Assembly (NCBI RefSeq): GCF_000321005.1
Contig: NZ_HE578907.1
Coordinates: 176,808 to 240,807, forward strand
Reading direction: 5' to 3'
From: Anaerococcus senegalensis JC48
Lineage (GTDB): Bacteria; Bacillota; Clostridia; Tissierellales; Peptoniphilaceae
Length of the DNA stretch: 64,000 bases
Both the position numbers and the translations under genes were made by a program. Below the pieces are notes generated by a model. It was not told the origin of the DNA. It saw only the letters and a program-made list of their open reading frames with translations, and searched no databases. Shown here in pieces: positions 37,403 through 46,403 of this stretch (positions are counted from its first letter, which is position 1; each line of letters begins with the position of its first letter).

Positions 37403-37960
37403 TTATTTTCTTATAAATCTTTTTATCATTAATATAATTGAGATAGCCATCATAATTATTGCAAGAATTGTAAAAATTGTAAAAAATATTTTTATAGGCC
37501 CGTCAACTTTATCTACCAAAAAATTAGCCTTAGAAAGATATTTTTTGATATAGGAAAAATATTCAAAAGTATCTAAGCCCTTAAAACCTCTAACTATGTT
37601 TTTTATTAAAGATAGGACAGGTTTAATTAAAACAAAAGAAATGATATAAAAAACTAGAGATAGAACATTAGCTCCAATTTCAATCATGTCAAAAGATCTA
37701 AAATTTTTATTAAAAATTAAGCTTATAGCAAATAGTATAAGACTTAAAGCTAAAAACAATAAAATCAAATAATATACATTTACAATTGATGATAATTCAT
37801 TGGGTAAATATTTTAAATCTATTTTTCCTAAGTCAGAAAAAGATTTAATTAAATTAGAAAATCTACTTAAAAAAATAAAAGATAAACCTAAAACTATAAA
37901 TTTAAATATTAGGCATAGAATAATGCTTATATTTCTTCCTTTAAAATTTGTTTTTTTCAT
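37403..37960 (-). CDS. Membrane protein of unknown function, four helices
   Basis: 185 residues with four clear hydrophobic segments (around residues 12-32, 62-84, 98-118 and 158-181) and a basic tail ending KRFIRK. The loop between helices 3 and 4 is soluble and charged. No family recognised. ATG 37960 follows AAGGAG. Convergent with the hydrolase and divergent from the next gene, so monocistronic. Confidence 0.65.
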   Translation of the reverse strand: MKKTNFKGRNISIILCLIFKFIVLGLSFIFLSRFSNLIKSFSDLGKIDLKYLPNELSSIVNVYYLILLFLALSLILFAISLIFNKNFRSFDMIEIGANVLSLVFYIISFVLIKPVLSLIKNIVRGFKGLDTFEYFSYIKKYLSKANFLVDKVDGPIKIFFTIFTILAIIMMAISIILMIKRFIRK

Positions 37961-38089
37961 TTTTTCTCCTTATAAATTTATAATAACTCCCTTTTATATT
38001 ATATTTTACCTAAATATAAGTTTTTTAAACATTGTAATATAGACTAAAATAAAAAAATATTATATAATAACAAAAAATTAGGAGTTTTG

Positions 38090-38821
38090 ATGAAAGAATT
38101 TATAGAAGTATTTTTTAGAAAAAATGAAGATGGATTTATTTTTAATTCATATAGTTTACTTCACCTTGTTTTATTTTTAATATTTATTTGTGTTGGTGTA
38201 ATGATTTATGGATTTAGAAAGCAAATTAGACAAAATAAAATTTTATATAAAATCATTAAATATATGCTCGCATTTCTCTTATTTTTTCAGCAAATAAGTT
38301 TTTTATATTTTATTTTTTTTGTAAGAAAAGACGGAATTAGCGAAGGATTGCCTTTATATACTTGTAGAATAAGTATAATTAGTGGGATTTTTGCTATTTT
38401 ATTTAATTTAGATAATTTAAAGATTTTGACTATTTTTTGGGGATTAATTGGTGGTGTAATAGGATTAATATATCCAGATTTAATGGAGTATTCATGGCCA
38501 CATATTATGTATGTAAATTTCTTTTTAACCCATTATTTGGTATTTTGGACATCTATTTTCTTTTTATTTGTTGATAGGGTAGAAATAAAGAAAGAAAATT
38601 TAAAATTCATGTTTTATTTTGTAAATATATTTTTGTTAGTGACAGAAATTGTAAACTTAAGATTTAATTTAAATTATGCCTATTTGTCTTATAGTCCAAT
38701 TTTTAGGAGTAGACTAGAAAATTTACCAGGATCTATTTACTTTATATTACTTACGATTTTATATAATTTTTCTATAATATTTAATTATTATATATTTAAG
38801 AAATTTAAATTAGCCAGTTGA
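38090..38821 (+). CDS. YwaF/TIGR02206-family integral membrane protein
   Basis: 243 residues with about seven membrane helices. The YwaF pattern is visible: LPLYTCRISIISGIFAI, then WGLIGGVIGLIYPDL and a conserved HYLVFW. Family function is unknown. ATG 38090 is preferred to TTG 38087 because TAGGAG at 38079-38084 is better spaced. It ends in a long hairpin terminator that overlaps its stop. Confidence 0.75.
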   Translation: MKEFIEVFFRKNEDGFIFNSYSLLHLVLFLIFICVGVMIYGFRKQIRQNKILYKIIKYMLAFLLFFQQISFLYFIFFVRKDGISEGLPLYTCRISIISGIFAILFNLDNLKILTIFWGLIGGVIGLIYPDLMEYSWPHIMYVNFFLTHYLVFWTSIFFLFVDRVEIKKENLKFMFYFVNIFLLVTEIVNLRFNLNYAYLSYSPIFRSRLENLPGSIYFILLTILYNFSIIFNYYIFKKFKLAS

Positions 38822-38865
38822 TTTATTTTACTATTTTTTGTAAAATAAAATCGATTGGCTTTTAT
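38813..38865 (+). terminator. Terminator after YwaF-like gene
   Basis: A nearly continuous ~19-bp stem with arms GCCAGTTGATTT... and ...AAATCGATTGGC, followed by T-rich sequence. It overlaps the stop codon of the preceding gene. Confidence 0.75.
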
Positions 38866-38957
38866 TTAGCTTATAAAAAGAGTAATATAATATTAAGAAG
38901 TTATTAATTTTTTAATTAGTGCAAAGGTTTTTATATATAAAATAAATAGGAGGTATT

Positions 38958-39623
38958 ATGAAAGAATACGGTGTTTTTGATATAATTGGACCGATTATGA
39001 TTGGCCCTTCTTCATCTCATACTGCAGGTGCTGCAAGAATTGGACAAGTTGCAATTTCTATTGTAAAAGATGGTTTTACTAGGGTAGATTTTCATTTGCA
39101 TGGATCATTTGCCCAAACTTATAAAGGACATGGAACTGACAAGGCTTTACTTGCAGGAGTTTTAGGATTTAGACCAAATGATAAAAGATTAAGAGATTCA
39201 TTTCAAATTGCGGGCGAAAGAGGTCTTGAATATCACTTTATAAAAGATGATTTAGGACCTGTTCATCCAAATACAGCAAAAATTATTTTTTATTATCCAG
39301 ATGGTACAACTTCATCTGTTACTGGATCTTCAATTGGTGGTGGAAATATAGAAATAATTGAGATAAATGATGTAACAATTTCATATAATGGAAAATTCCC
39401 AACAATTATATTAAGATACAGAGAACAAAAAGGTGTAATATATCAAGTAAGTAAATTATTAGCAACAAATGATTATAATATTGAAAGTATGAAAACTGTA
39501 AAATCTGATGATGAAGTTACATTAATTGTTGAATTAAATGAAAAACTTGAAAAAAGTATAATTGAACAAATCATTAATGATGATAGATATGACTATGCGA
39601 ATTATATAGAAGGGGTAAGATAA
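38958..39623 (+). CDS. sdaAB: L-serine dehydratase, iron-sulfur dependent, beta subunit
   Basis: 221 residues. It begins with the family signature FDIIGPIMIGPSSSHTAGAAR, has GSFAQTYKGHGTDKAL and a C-terminal ACT-like domain (ILRYREQKGVIYQVSKLL). With the alpha subunit it converts L-serine to pyruvate and ammonia, feeding pyruvate to lactate or formate/acetate formation in an amino-acid-using anaerobe. ATG 38958 follows AGGAGG. The TAA overlaps the next ATG by one base (TAATG), so both subunits are translated together. Confidence 0.94.
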   Translation: MKEYGVFDIIGPIMIGPSSSHTAGAARIGQVAISIVKDGFTRVDFHLHGSFAQTYKGHGTDKALLAGVLGFRPNDKRLRDSFQIAGERGLEYHFIKDDLGPVHPNTAKIIFYYPDGTTSSVTGSSIGGGNIEIIEINDVTISYNGKFPTIILRYREQKGVIYQVSKLLATNDYNIESMKTVKSDDEVTLIVELNEKLEKSIIEQIINDDRYDYANYIEGVR

Positions 39624-40522
39624 TGTTTAGAAAAGCAGGAGAAGTAATAGATGAATGTAAAAGAAGAAATCTTCATATCAAAGATTTGGTTCTTGAAGAA
39701 GAATTAAAATCTTCTCAAATTAATAAAGACGATATTTTATTTAATTTAAGGCAAATGTTTAAGGTAATGGAAGAGTCTGCAACTGGAAATTTAAATCATG
39801 AAACAAAAACTGCTATGGGAATGATTGATGGTTTTGCAAAGAAAATGAATGCCTATTCGAAGGAAGGAAAATCAATCACGGGATCTTTTGTAACTGAGGC
39901 TATGGCTATGGCATTTTCAACTCTTGAAATCAGTGCTGCCATGGGCGAAATTGTTGCAAGTCCTACAGCAGGTTCTTCTGGAATTTTGCCAGCAATTTTA
40001 TATTCTCTTAAAAAAAGAGAAGGATTTTCTGATGAAAAAATGGTAGATGCTATGCTTACTGCTATTGGTGTCGGAAAAATAATTGGTTATTATGGTTCTT
40101 TTGCAGGTGCTGAAGGTGGTTGTCAAGCTGAAACTGGGTCTGGAGCTGCTATGGGAGCAGCAGCAGCATGTTTTCTATATGATCAAAGTCCAGAAGTTTG
40201 CTTTCATGCAGCAAGTTTTGCCTTCTTACATGTCTTAGGTTTAGTCTGTGATCCTATTGCAGGACTTGTAGAATATCCTTGTACATTTAGAAATGCATCT
40301 GGAGTTGTAAATGCATTTATTTCTGCAGATATGGCAATGGCAGGAATAACAAGTATTGTTCCATTTGATGAAGTTTGTAAAGCAGCAGGAGAAGTTGGAG
40401 CAACTTTACCAGAAGCCTTGAGAGAAACAGGAATCGGTGGAATAGCAGGTACAGAAACAGGAAGAAAAATTAGAAAGAAATTTTTTGCCCTAGGAAATGA
40501 CGCTACAAAAGAAGATAAATAA
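39623..40522 (+). CDS. sdaAA: L-serine dehydratase, iron-sulfur dependent, alpha subunit
   Basis: 299 residues. Signatures include MIDGFAKKMNAY, VASPTAGSSGILPAIL and SFAGAEGGCQAETGSGAAMGAAA. Cysteines here and in LVCDPIAGLVEYPC are placed to bind the catalytic 4Fe-4S cluster. This is the two-subunit form typical of Firmicutes. It acts in the cytoplasm and is oxygen sensitive, consistent with an anaerobe. A short strong terminator follows. Confidence 0.95.
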   Translation: MFRKAGEVIDECKRRNLHIKDLVLEEELKSSQINKDDILFNLRQMFKVMEESATGNLNHETKTAMGMIDGFAKKMNAYSKEGKSITGSFVTEAMAMAFSTLEISAAMGEIVASPTAGSSGILPAILYSLKKREGFSDEKMVDAMLTAIGVGKIIGYYGSFAGAEGGCQAETGSGAAMGAAAACFLYDQSPEVCFHAASFAFLHVLGLVCDPIAGLVEYPCTFRNASGVVNAFISADMAMAGITSIVPFDEVCKAAGEVGATLPEALRETGIGGIAGTETGRKIRKKFFALGNDATKEDK

Positions 40523-40528
40523 ATTAAG

Positions 40529-40557
40529 AAAGTAGGCTTTTGCCTACTTTTTTATTT
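40529..40557 (+). terminator. Terminator after sdaAA
   Basis: Nine-base arms AAAGTAGGC/GCCTACTTT with a 4-base loop, followed by T-rich sequence. Confidence 0.9.
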
Positions 40558-40588
40558 TTTGGGTATAAATTCTTTGAGAGGTGTTTAT

Positions 40589-41275
40589 ATGAAAATTAAT
40601 TTTATAAGAGCTTTTGAAGATAATTATATTTGGACAATTGAAAAAGGTGATAAGGTAATTTTAATAGATCCAGGCGAGGCTCGTCCTTGTTTAAATTATT
40701 TAGAAGATAAAAATTTATATGCAATTTTACTAACTCACAAGCATATGGACCATGTTGGTGGGGTAAAAGAATTGAAAGAAAAATTTAAAGATGCTACAGT
40801 TTATGGACCTATTGAAACTGAAAATTTAAATGATAAAACTTTAAAAGAAAATGATGAAATTGAAATTTTAGGATATATTTTTACAGTTTTAAAAACAAAT
40901 GGCCATACCGAAGAACATATCTCATATTTAGTTGAAAATAACCTATTTTGTGGAGATACAATATTTTCTTCAGGATGTGGAAGAGTATTTACAGGTGATT
41001 ATCAAAGTTCATTTGAATCTGTTCAAAAAATCAAAAATTTAGATAAAAATATTTTGATTTATCCAGCTCATGAATATACTATTGATTGCTTAAAATCTTC
41101 AAAAAGGATTATTAAAGATAAAGTTATGGATGATGCAATTGATGAAGCTAAGGAAAAAATTTCAAAGGGACTTCCAAGTTTACCAACAAGTGTTGAGAAA
41201 GAATTTTTGATAAATCCATTTTTTTCGGCTAAAGATTTGAATGAATTTAAGGAATTTATAAATATAAAAAATTGA
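40589..41275 (+). CDS. Metallo-beta-lactamase-fold hydrolase, glyoxalase II-like
   Basis: 228 residues with a binuclear metal site: THKHMDHVGG, NGHTEEH, FCGDTIF and YPAHEYT. The sequence GCGRVFTGDYQSSFES is characteristic of hydroxyacylglutathione hydrolase (GloB) relatives, which hydrolyse thioesters such as S-lactoylglutathione or an analog. Many Firmicutes lack glutathione, so the true thiol partner is uncertain. ATG 40589 follows GAGAGGTG; upstream GTG/ATG codons have no site. It has its own transcription unit. Confidence 0.85.
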   Translation: MKINFIRAFEDNYIWTIEKGDKVILIDPGEARPCLNYLEDKNLYAILLTHKHMDHVGGVKELKEKFKDATVYGPIETENLNDKTLKENDEIEILGYIFTVLKTNGHTEEHISYLVENNLFCGDTIFSSGCGRVFTGDYQSSFESVQKIKNLDKNILIYPAHEYTIDCLKSSKRIIKDKVMDDAIDEAKEKISKGLPSLPTSVEKEFLINPFFSAKDLNEFKEFINIKN

Positions 41276-41307
41276 CTTGAAATTTAAAAAAAATTATAAT
41301 ATTAAAA

Positions 41308-41366
41308 GGGAATGAAGTTCTCCCTTAGAAAAATCTAAAACCGCATTTATGCTGATGACTTCTGTA
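41308..41366 (+). promoter_or_regulatory. Fluoride riboswitch aptamer (crcB motif)
   Basis: The conserved parts of the fluoride aptamer are present in order: GGGAATGAAGTTCTCCC (P1 and loop), a small extra hairpin at about 41325-41338, AAACCGCATTTATGCTGATG (P2-type hairpin) and ACTTCTGTA, which pairs back to GAAGT to form the pseudoknot. It matches the Thermotoga aptamer layout closely, with a peripheral insertion. It lies 51 bases before the antiporter gene. Confidence 0.85.
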
Positions 41367-41399
41367 ACCACAAAGGGACAGATTTCATCAGTTTTTTTG
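41352..41399 (+). terminator. Riboswitch-controlled intrinsic terminator
   Basis: CTGATGACTTCTGT (41352-41365) pairs with ACAGATTTCATCAG (41378-41391) at 12 of 14 positions, followed by seven T. The left arm is part of the aptamer pseudoknot, so fluoride binding would prevent the terminator and switch the downstream gene on. Confidence 0.85.
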
Positions 41400-41416
41400 T
41401 CCCAAAAGGAGGATTT

Positions 41417-42607
41417 ATGTTAATATCACTAGGTTTAATTATTATTTTTGGACTAATATTTGGATTTATATGTAAAAGATTAAAAATACCTGCTTTAATT
41501 GGTATGCTTTTTACAGGAATTATTTTAGGACCTCACATATTAAATTTAATTGATACAAAAACTTTGTCAATTTCTTCTGAGCTTAGACAAATAGCTTTGA
41601 TTATTATTTTAATTAAAGCAGGATTATCTTTGGATATTTCTGATTTGAAAAAGGTTGGAAAATCTGCAGTATTATTATCATTTTTACCAGCAAGTTTTGA
41701 AATTTTGGCTTATTTTATTTTTGCTAGGATTTTTTTCAAAATCAGAGCAATAGATGCACTTTTGATGGGGTCAGTTCTTGCTGCTGTATCACCTGCAGTT
41801 GTAGTTCCTAGAATGGTAAAATTAATTGAAGAAAAAAGAGGAGTCAATAAGTCAATTCCACAAATGATTCTAGCAGGATCATCTTGCGATGACATATTTG
41901 TTCTTGTACTATTTTCATCATTTTTGTCAATGGCAAAAGGGAAGGAGGTAAGTTTTATCTCTCTTTTAAATGTTCCAATTTCCATAATTTTAGGAATTTT
42001 ATTTGGATCAATTATTGGTTTTATTTTATATTTTGTTTTTGAATATTTTTATAAAAAAGGCTATATGATTAGAAATTCTACAAAACTTATAATAATTCTG
42101 GCTATTTCATTTTTACTTGTTGCCTTAGAAAATTTATTAAAAAATATAATTGCATTTTCTGGACTTTTGTCAGTGATAGCAATGAGTTGTGTTTTTAAAA
42201 TTAAAGCGAGTGATGAGGTTTCTTCAAGACTTTCTGAAAAATTTGGGAAATTATGGATATTTGCTGAAATTTTATTGTTTGTATTGGTTGGGGCTGAAGT
42301 AAATATTTCTTATGTATCAAAACTTGGTTTCATATCAGTGATTATGGTATTTTTAGCTTTAATTATTAGATCATGTGGTACTTTGATTTCAATTTCTGGA
42401 TCAAATTTAAATAAAAAAGAGAAATTATTTACAGTTTTTTCTTATATGCCAAAAGCAACTGTACAAGCTGCAATTGGTGCAGTTCCACTTGCAAATGGAC
42501 TTTCTAGTGGTCATATTATTTTATCAATGGCTGTTATGGGTATATTGATTACAGCTCCTATTGGCGCGATTTTTATTGATAATTTTTATACTAAATTATT
42601 AGATTAA
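41417..42607 (+). CDS. Cation/proton antiporter-family transporter under fluoride control
   Basis: 396 residues, about 12-13 membrane helices, Na+/H+ exchanger (CPA, PF00999) family. Features include LKIPALIGMLFTGIILGP near the start, the unwound-helix region AAVSPAVVVPRM and acidic residues in SSCDDIFVLV at the expected ion site. Since transcription is gated by a fluoride riboswitch, this is most likely a fluoride-resistance transporter. CPA-type antiporters are a known class of fluoride-riboswitch genes alongside CrcB/Fluc and CLC-F. ATG 41417 follows AAAGGAGG. Coupling ion and mechanism remain to be shown. Confidence 0.85.
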   Translation: MLISLGLIIIFGLIFGFICKRLKIPALIGMLFTGIILGPHILNLIDTKTLSISSELRQIALIIILIKAGLSLDISDLKKVGKSAVLLSFLPASFEILAYFIFARIFFKIRAIDALLMGSVLAAVSPAVVVPRMVKLIEEKRGVNKSIPQMILAGSSCDDIFVLVLFSSFLSMAKGKEVSFISLLNVPISIILGILFGSIIGFILYFVFEYFYKKGYMIRNSTKLIIILAISFLLVALENLLKNIIAFSGLLSVIAMSCVFKIKASDEVSSRLSEKFGKLWIFAEILLFVLVGAEVNISYVSKLGFISVIMVFLALIIRSCGTLISISGSNLNKKEKLFTVFSYMPKATVQAAIGAVPLANGLSSGHIILSMAVMGILITAPIGAIFIDNFYTKLLD

Positions 42608-42652
42608 GTATTTTTGGTAAAATTTTTTATTTTTAATTAATTAGGAGATAAA

Positions 42653-43558
42653 ATGAGTGAAATTAAATTAGAAAAATTAAAATTAGAAAATGATGAAACT
42701 ATGGCTTATAGACATGCTGGTCATGGAGATAATAAAGTTATTTTAATACATGGTTTTCAGTCTTCTTCTAGGTTTTTTGAAGTACTTTTAGAAAATTTGG
42801 TCGAAAATGACGAAAATATAGAAGTTTTTGCTCCAGATTTAATTGGGTATGGTGAAAGTTCTTATAAAAACAAACATAAAGATATTTCTGATTGGTCAAA
42901 GGATTTAAAATATTTTTCAGATATTTTAAATCTTAAAGATTTTAATTTATTAGGTTGGTCTTTGGGAGGGTTAGTTGCAATGGATTTTGCAGGACTTTAC
43001 CCAGATATGATAAAGCAGTTGATTTTATTGTCTTCTGTTGGGGTTAAAGGATTTATAATGCCAAAAGATAAAGAGGTAAAAGATGATAATAAAAATTTAA
43101 AGCTTCCAAATTTTTTAAAAAATTTTAATATTAAACATGATCAATCTTTTACTGTTCCAATTTTAAATGGAATTAAAGATCATGACATTAATTTTTTTGA
43201 AGATTTGTTTAGACAAACTATTTTTAATGTAAATGATCCCAACCCAGATGATTTAAAAACGATGGCAGAAGATTTTTTAAAACAAAGATGTTTTTTGGAG
43301 TCACTTTTGGCAATGGTTACATATAATAATACAAGCAATGGTGGTAGTGGATTAATTGAAAAAATAAATAAAAAAGTTACTTGGTTTCATGGAAGAAAAG
43401 ATATGGTTATTCCAATATCAGATGCATACAAAAGCTTAAAATATTTTCCAAACAAAGTAAATTTTGTAGAATTTGAAAATTCTGGTCATGCTATTTTTAT
43501 TGATGAGAAAGAAAAATTTGTAAAATTATTTGAGAACCTTATTAAAAATGAAAGTTGA
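42653..43558 (+). CDS. Alpha/beta-fold hydrolase
   Basis: 301 residues. Oxyanion motif HGFQSS near residue 33, nucleophile elbow GWSLGG, acid candidate in HGRKDMVIP and catalytic histidine in NSGHAIFIDE: a full Ser-Asp-His set. Probably an esterase, thioesterase or peptidase of small substrates; specificity cannot be read. ATG 42653 follows TAGGAG. It overlaps the small membrane protein gene downstream by 8 bases and lies 45 bases after the antiporter gene, so the riboswitch may influence all three. Confidence 0.8.
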   Translation: MSEIKLEKLKLENDETMAYRHAGHGDNKVILIHGFQSSSRFFEVLLENLVENDENIEVFAPDLIGYGESSYKNKHKDISDWSKDLKYFSDILNLKDFNLLGWSLGGLVAMDFAGLYPDMIKQLILLSSVGVKGFIMPKDKEVKDDNKNLKLPNFLKNFNIKHDQSFTVPILNGIKDHDINFFEDLFRQTIFNVNDPNPDDLKTMAEDFLKQRCFLESLLAMVTYNNTSNGGSGLIEKINKKVTWFHGRKDMVIPISDAYKSLKYFPNKVNFVEFENSGHAIFIDEKEKFVKLFENLIKNES

Positions 43559-43817
43559 AACTTTAATCATTTATATTTTAATTACATCAATTATTTCAAT
43601 ACTACTTACTATCTACGATAAAATTGCATCGAAAAAATTTAAAAGAAATAGAATTAGAGAAAATGTACTTTTATTTTTTGCTTTTATTGGTGGAGGTCTT
43701 TCTATGTATATTACAATGAGACTTATTAAATACAAAACCCGTCATAAAAAATTTATGTTTGTTATTCCAATTATGGTGATTTGTCATCTATTTATAATAT
43801 ATCAAATTTTTTATTGA
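43551..43817 (+). CDS. DUF1294-family small membrane protein
   Basis: 88 residues with three helices and the DUF1294 pattern: YDKIASKKFKRNRIRENVLLF, then GGGLSMYITMRLIKYKTRHKKF. Function of the family is unknown. ATG 43551 lies inside the end of the hydrolase gene, and a longer reading from ATG 43530 is less like family members. Translational coupling is likely since no strong ribosome binding site is seen. Confidence 0.72.
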   Translation, partial: KVETLIIYILITSIISILLTIYDKIASKKFKRNRIRENVLLFFAFIGGGLSMYITMRLIKYKTRHKKFMFVIPIMVICHLFIIYQIFY

Positions 43818-43873
43818 TTTATAATTGATCTTCTTATAAAATTAAATGAGACTAAATAAAAAAAGGATGGATT

Positions 43874-44671
43874 ATGGAAAATATTAACAGTAATTTTAAT
43901 AAAAAAGTTAAGGCTGCTTGTAATAAGAAAGAAGATTTATTTGACTCAAGTATATTAAAATATATTTTTAGGTCAGCTCTTGCTGGAATTTTTCTTACCT
44001 TAACAACTCTTGCAGGTTTAATAGCTGCAGATCATTTATCAGGACTAAGTCCAGTTTTGGCAAAACCAGCTTTTGCAGGAATTTTTGCAATTGGTCTTTG
44101 TTATGTTTTGTTTTTAAATGCAGAACTTGCAACAGGAAATATGATGTTTTTAACAGCAGGGGTTTACAATAAATATATTAGCTTAAAAAAGGCTATTATT
44201 ATTTTATTGGTATGTACTCTTGGAAATTTAATTGGAGCATATTTAGTATCATTTGTAACAAGCCTAACATCAGCAATAAATTCTTTCGATGCAAATAGTT
44301 TTTTAACTGGTCTTGTTAGTGCAAAATTAGATAAGACAAGTATGGATATTTTATTTGCAGGATTGTTGGCAAATGTATTTGTAAATTTAGCAGTTTTATC
44401 ATTTGTACTTGTAGAAAATCAAGCTTTCAAAGGATTTTTGATAATGAGTGCTGTCTTTATGTTTGTATATATAGGACTTGAGCACGTTGTGGCAAATTTT
44501 GGACTATTTTCTTTGGCACAATTTTCTGGAAATATAAAAGGAAATTTCACTTTGGCAAATGTACTTAGACAATGGATATTTGCATTTTTAGGAAATTATA
44601 TTGGAGGCGGAATTTGCATAGGATTTTTATATGCTTGGCTAAATGATACTAAAACTAAATTTGTTGATTAA
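43874..44671 (+). CDS. Formate/nitrite transporter family channel
   Basis: 265 residues with six membrane segments. FNT features include FRSALAGIFLTLTTLAG, LNAELATGNM and CTLGNLIGAYLVSFV in the pseudo-symmetric repeats, and NYIGGGICIGFLYAW at the end. These pentamers pass formate, nitrite, lactate or hydrosulfide with protons. In this mixed-acid anaerobe next to serine dehydratase and LDH, formate or lactate export is most plausible, but the substrate is inferred. ATG 43874 follows AAAGGATGG. A terminator closes the unit. Confidence 0.88.
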   Translation: MENINSNFNKKVKAACNKKEDLFDSSILKYIFRSALAGIFLTLTTLAGLIAADHLSGLSPVLAKPAFAGIFAIGLCYVLFLNAELATGNMMFLTAGVYNKYISLKKAIIILLVCTLGNLIGAYLVSFVTSLTSAINSFDANSFLTGLVSAKLDKTSMDILFAGLLANVFVNLAVLSFVLVENQAFKGFLIMSAVFMFVYIGLEHVVANFGLFSLAQFSGNIKGNFTLANVLRQWIFAFLGNYIGGGICIGFLYAWLNDTKTKFVD

Positions 44672-44693
44672 TTAAATAAAATAAAATAAATTC

Positions 44694-44722
44694 AAGGCGG
44701 CAATTAATCTTGCCGCTTTTAA
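44694..44722 (+). terminator. Terminator after FNT gene
   Basis: GCGGCAA/TTGCCGC stem flanked by AAG and CTTTT. Confidence 0.85.
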
Positions 44723-44767
44723 ATTGTAAAAAACGGGTAAGTATATTTTAGTGCAAAGGAGAAAATT

Positions 44768-45295
44768 ATGAAAGAATATGTAGATTTATATGATAATTTT
44801 AGAAATAAAACAGGAAAAGTTATAGAAAGAAGAGATATAGTTCCAAGAGGGCTATATAGACTAATTATTCATGTTTTAATATTTGATAAAAAAGGTAGAT
44901 TATTGATTCAAAAAAGAACAAAAATAAAAAGATCTTGGCCAAATTTATGGGATTTTACTGTTTCTGGAGCTGTCTCAAGTGGCGAGAGTTCACAACTTGC
45001 AGCTAAAAGAGAATTGTTTGAAGAGTTAGGAATTAAATATGATTTTTCAAAGTCTTATCCAAATATTTCTATAAATACAGGATTTAGAATTGATGATATC
45101 TATATTGTAAACAACAAAAATATAGATTTAAATAAGTTAAAATTGCAGGAAGAAGAAGTTTCAGATGCAAAATTTGTTAGTTTTGATGAATTATTAGAAT
45201 TAATTGATAAAGATCAATTTGTTCCTTATCAAAAAGATTATATAAATTTATTATTTTATTTAAGAGATAATAAAAATTTATTTGTAAATAAGTAA
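44768..45295 (+). CDS. Nudix hydrolase
   Basis: 175 residues. The Nudix box is complete: GAVSSGESSQLAAKRELFEELGI, matching Gx5Ex7REUxEExGU. Preceding IQKRTKIKRSWPNLWDFTVSG recalls the isopentenyl-diphosphate isomerase/YfcD-type Nudix group rather than the MutT group. Likely a pyrophosphohydrolase on an unknown nucleotide or prenyl compound. ATG 44768 follows AAAGGAG. Confidence 0.85.
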   Translation: MKEYVDLYDNFRNKTGKVIERRDIVPRGLYRLIIHVLIFDKKGRLLIQKRTKIKRSWPNLWDFTVSGAVSSGESSQLAAKRELFEELGIKYDFSKSYPNISINTGFRIDDIYIVNNKNIDLNKLKLQEEEVSDAKFVSFDELLELIDKDQFVPYQKDYINLLFYLRDNKNLFVNK

Positions 45296-45380
45296 TATCA
45301 ATTATCATTTTCTTTAAAAAAGTAGTATAATATTATAGAAATTCATAGTAAAAGACTAGGGATAAACTAAAGGAGGAAAA

Positions 45381-46319
45381 ATGAAAGACAGTAAAGTAAT
45401 TTTAGTAGGCGATGGAGCTGTAGGTAGTTCTTTTGCTTATGCTTCTACAATTCTTGGTATTGGAAGAGAATTGGGAATAATTGATATAAATGAAAAAAAG
45501 GCTGAGGGAGATGCAATGGATCTTTCTGATGTTCTTTCTTTTACAAATCCAAAACAAATTTACAAAGCAGATTACAGTGATTGTAAGGATGCAGAAGTAG
45601 TAGTCATTACTGCTGGAATTCCACAAAAATCTGGAGAATCTAGACTTGATTTAATAGAAAAAAATCTTAAAATTTTCAAAGATATGATTGGACAAATCGT
45701 AGACAGTGGTTTTGATGGAATATTTTTAGTAGCATCAAATCCAGTAGATATTTTAACATATGCAACTTGGAAATATTCAAATTTCCCTGCAAATAAAGTT
45801 ATAGGAACAGGAACCACTCTTGATTCTTCAAGATTTAAAAAAGAAATTGCAAATTTAATTGGAATTGATCCAAGAAGTGTTGAAGCTTTTATAATGGGAG
45901 AGCATGGAGATAGTGAGTTTGCAGTTTGGTCTCATACAAATGTTGGTGGGATGCCTTTATATGAATGGGTAAAAATTCATAGCGAAACTGATGAAAAAGA
46001 ACTTTTAGATACTTTTGAAAAAGTAAAAAATGCAGCTTATGAAATAATTGATAAAAAAGGTGCAACTTTCTATGGAATAGGAATGGCTCTAGCAAGAATT
46101 GTTGAAGCTATAATTAATGATCAAAATTCTGTATTTTCAACTTCATCTTATCTTGAAGGAGAATATGGTTTAGATGATATATTCATTGGAGTTCCATCAG
46201 TAATTGGTAAAGATGGAGTGAAATGGGTATTAGAAGTTCCACTTACAGATACAGAAAATGAGAGAATGCAAGAAAGTGCAAAAACTCTAAAAGAAATAGT
46301 CGATAAATCAAACATATAA
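45381..46319 (+). CDS. ldh: L-lactate dehydrogenase
   Basis: 312 residues. NAD-binding GDGAVGSSFAYA at the start, substrate arginine in SGESRLDLIEKN, IGTGTTLDSSRFK, and the catalytic histidine in MGEHGDSEFAVWS. It reduces pyruvate to L-lactate, regenerating NAD+; the serine dehydratase upstream supplies pyruvate. ATG 45381 follows AAAGGAGG; a TATAAT at 45326-45331 is a likely -10 element. A terminator follows, so it is monocistronic. Confidence 0.95.
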   Translation: MKDSKVILVGDGAVGSSFAYASTILGIGRELGIIDINEKKAEGDAMDLSDVLSFTNPKQIYKADYSDCKDAEVVVITAGIPQKSGESRLDLIEKNLKIFKDMIGQIVDSGFDGIFLVASNPVDILTYATWKYSNFPANKVIGTGTTLDSSRFKKEIANLIGIDPRSVEAFIMGEHGDSEFAVWSHTNVGGMPLYEWVKIHSETDEKELLDTFEKVKNAAYEIIDKKGATFYGIGMALARIVEAIINDQNSVFSTSSYLEGEYGLDDIFIGVPSVIGKDGVKWVLEVPLTDTENERMQESAKTLKEIVDKSNI

Positions 46320-46323
46320 GATT

Positions 46324-46353
46324 AACTGTCACAAATTTTGTGGCAGTTTTTAA
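46324..46353 (+). terminator. Terminator after ldh
   Basis: AACTGTCACAAA / TTGTGGCAGTT stem followed by T-rich sequence. Confidence 0.8.
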
Positions 46354-46403
46354 TTTGTGGGTATATTAATTAAGTGAAATATATTTAAAGGAGAAAAGTT
46401 ATA

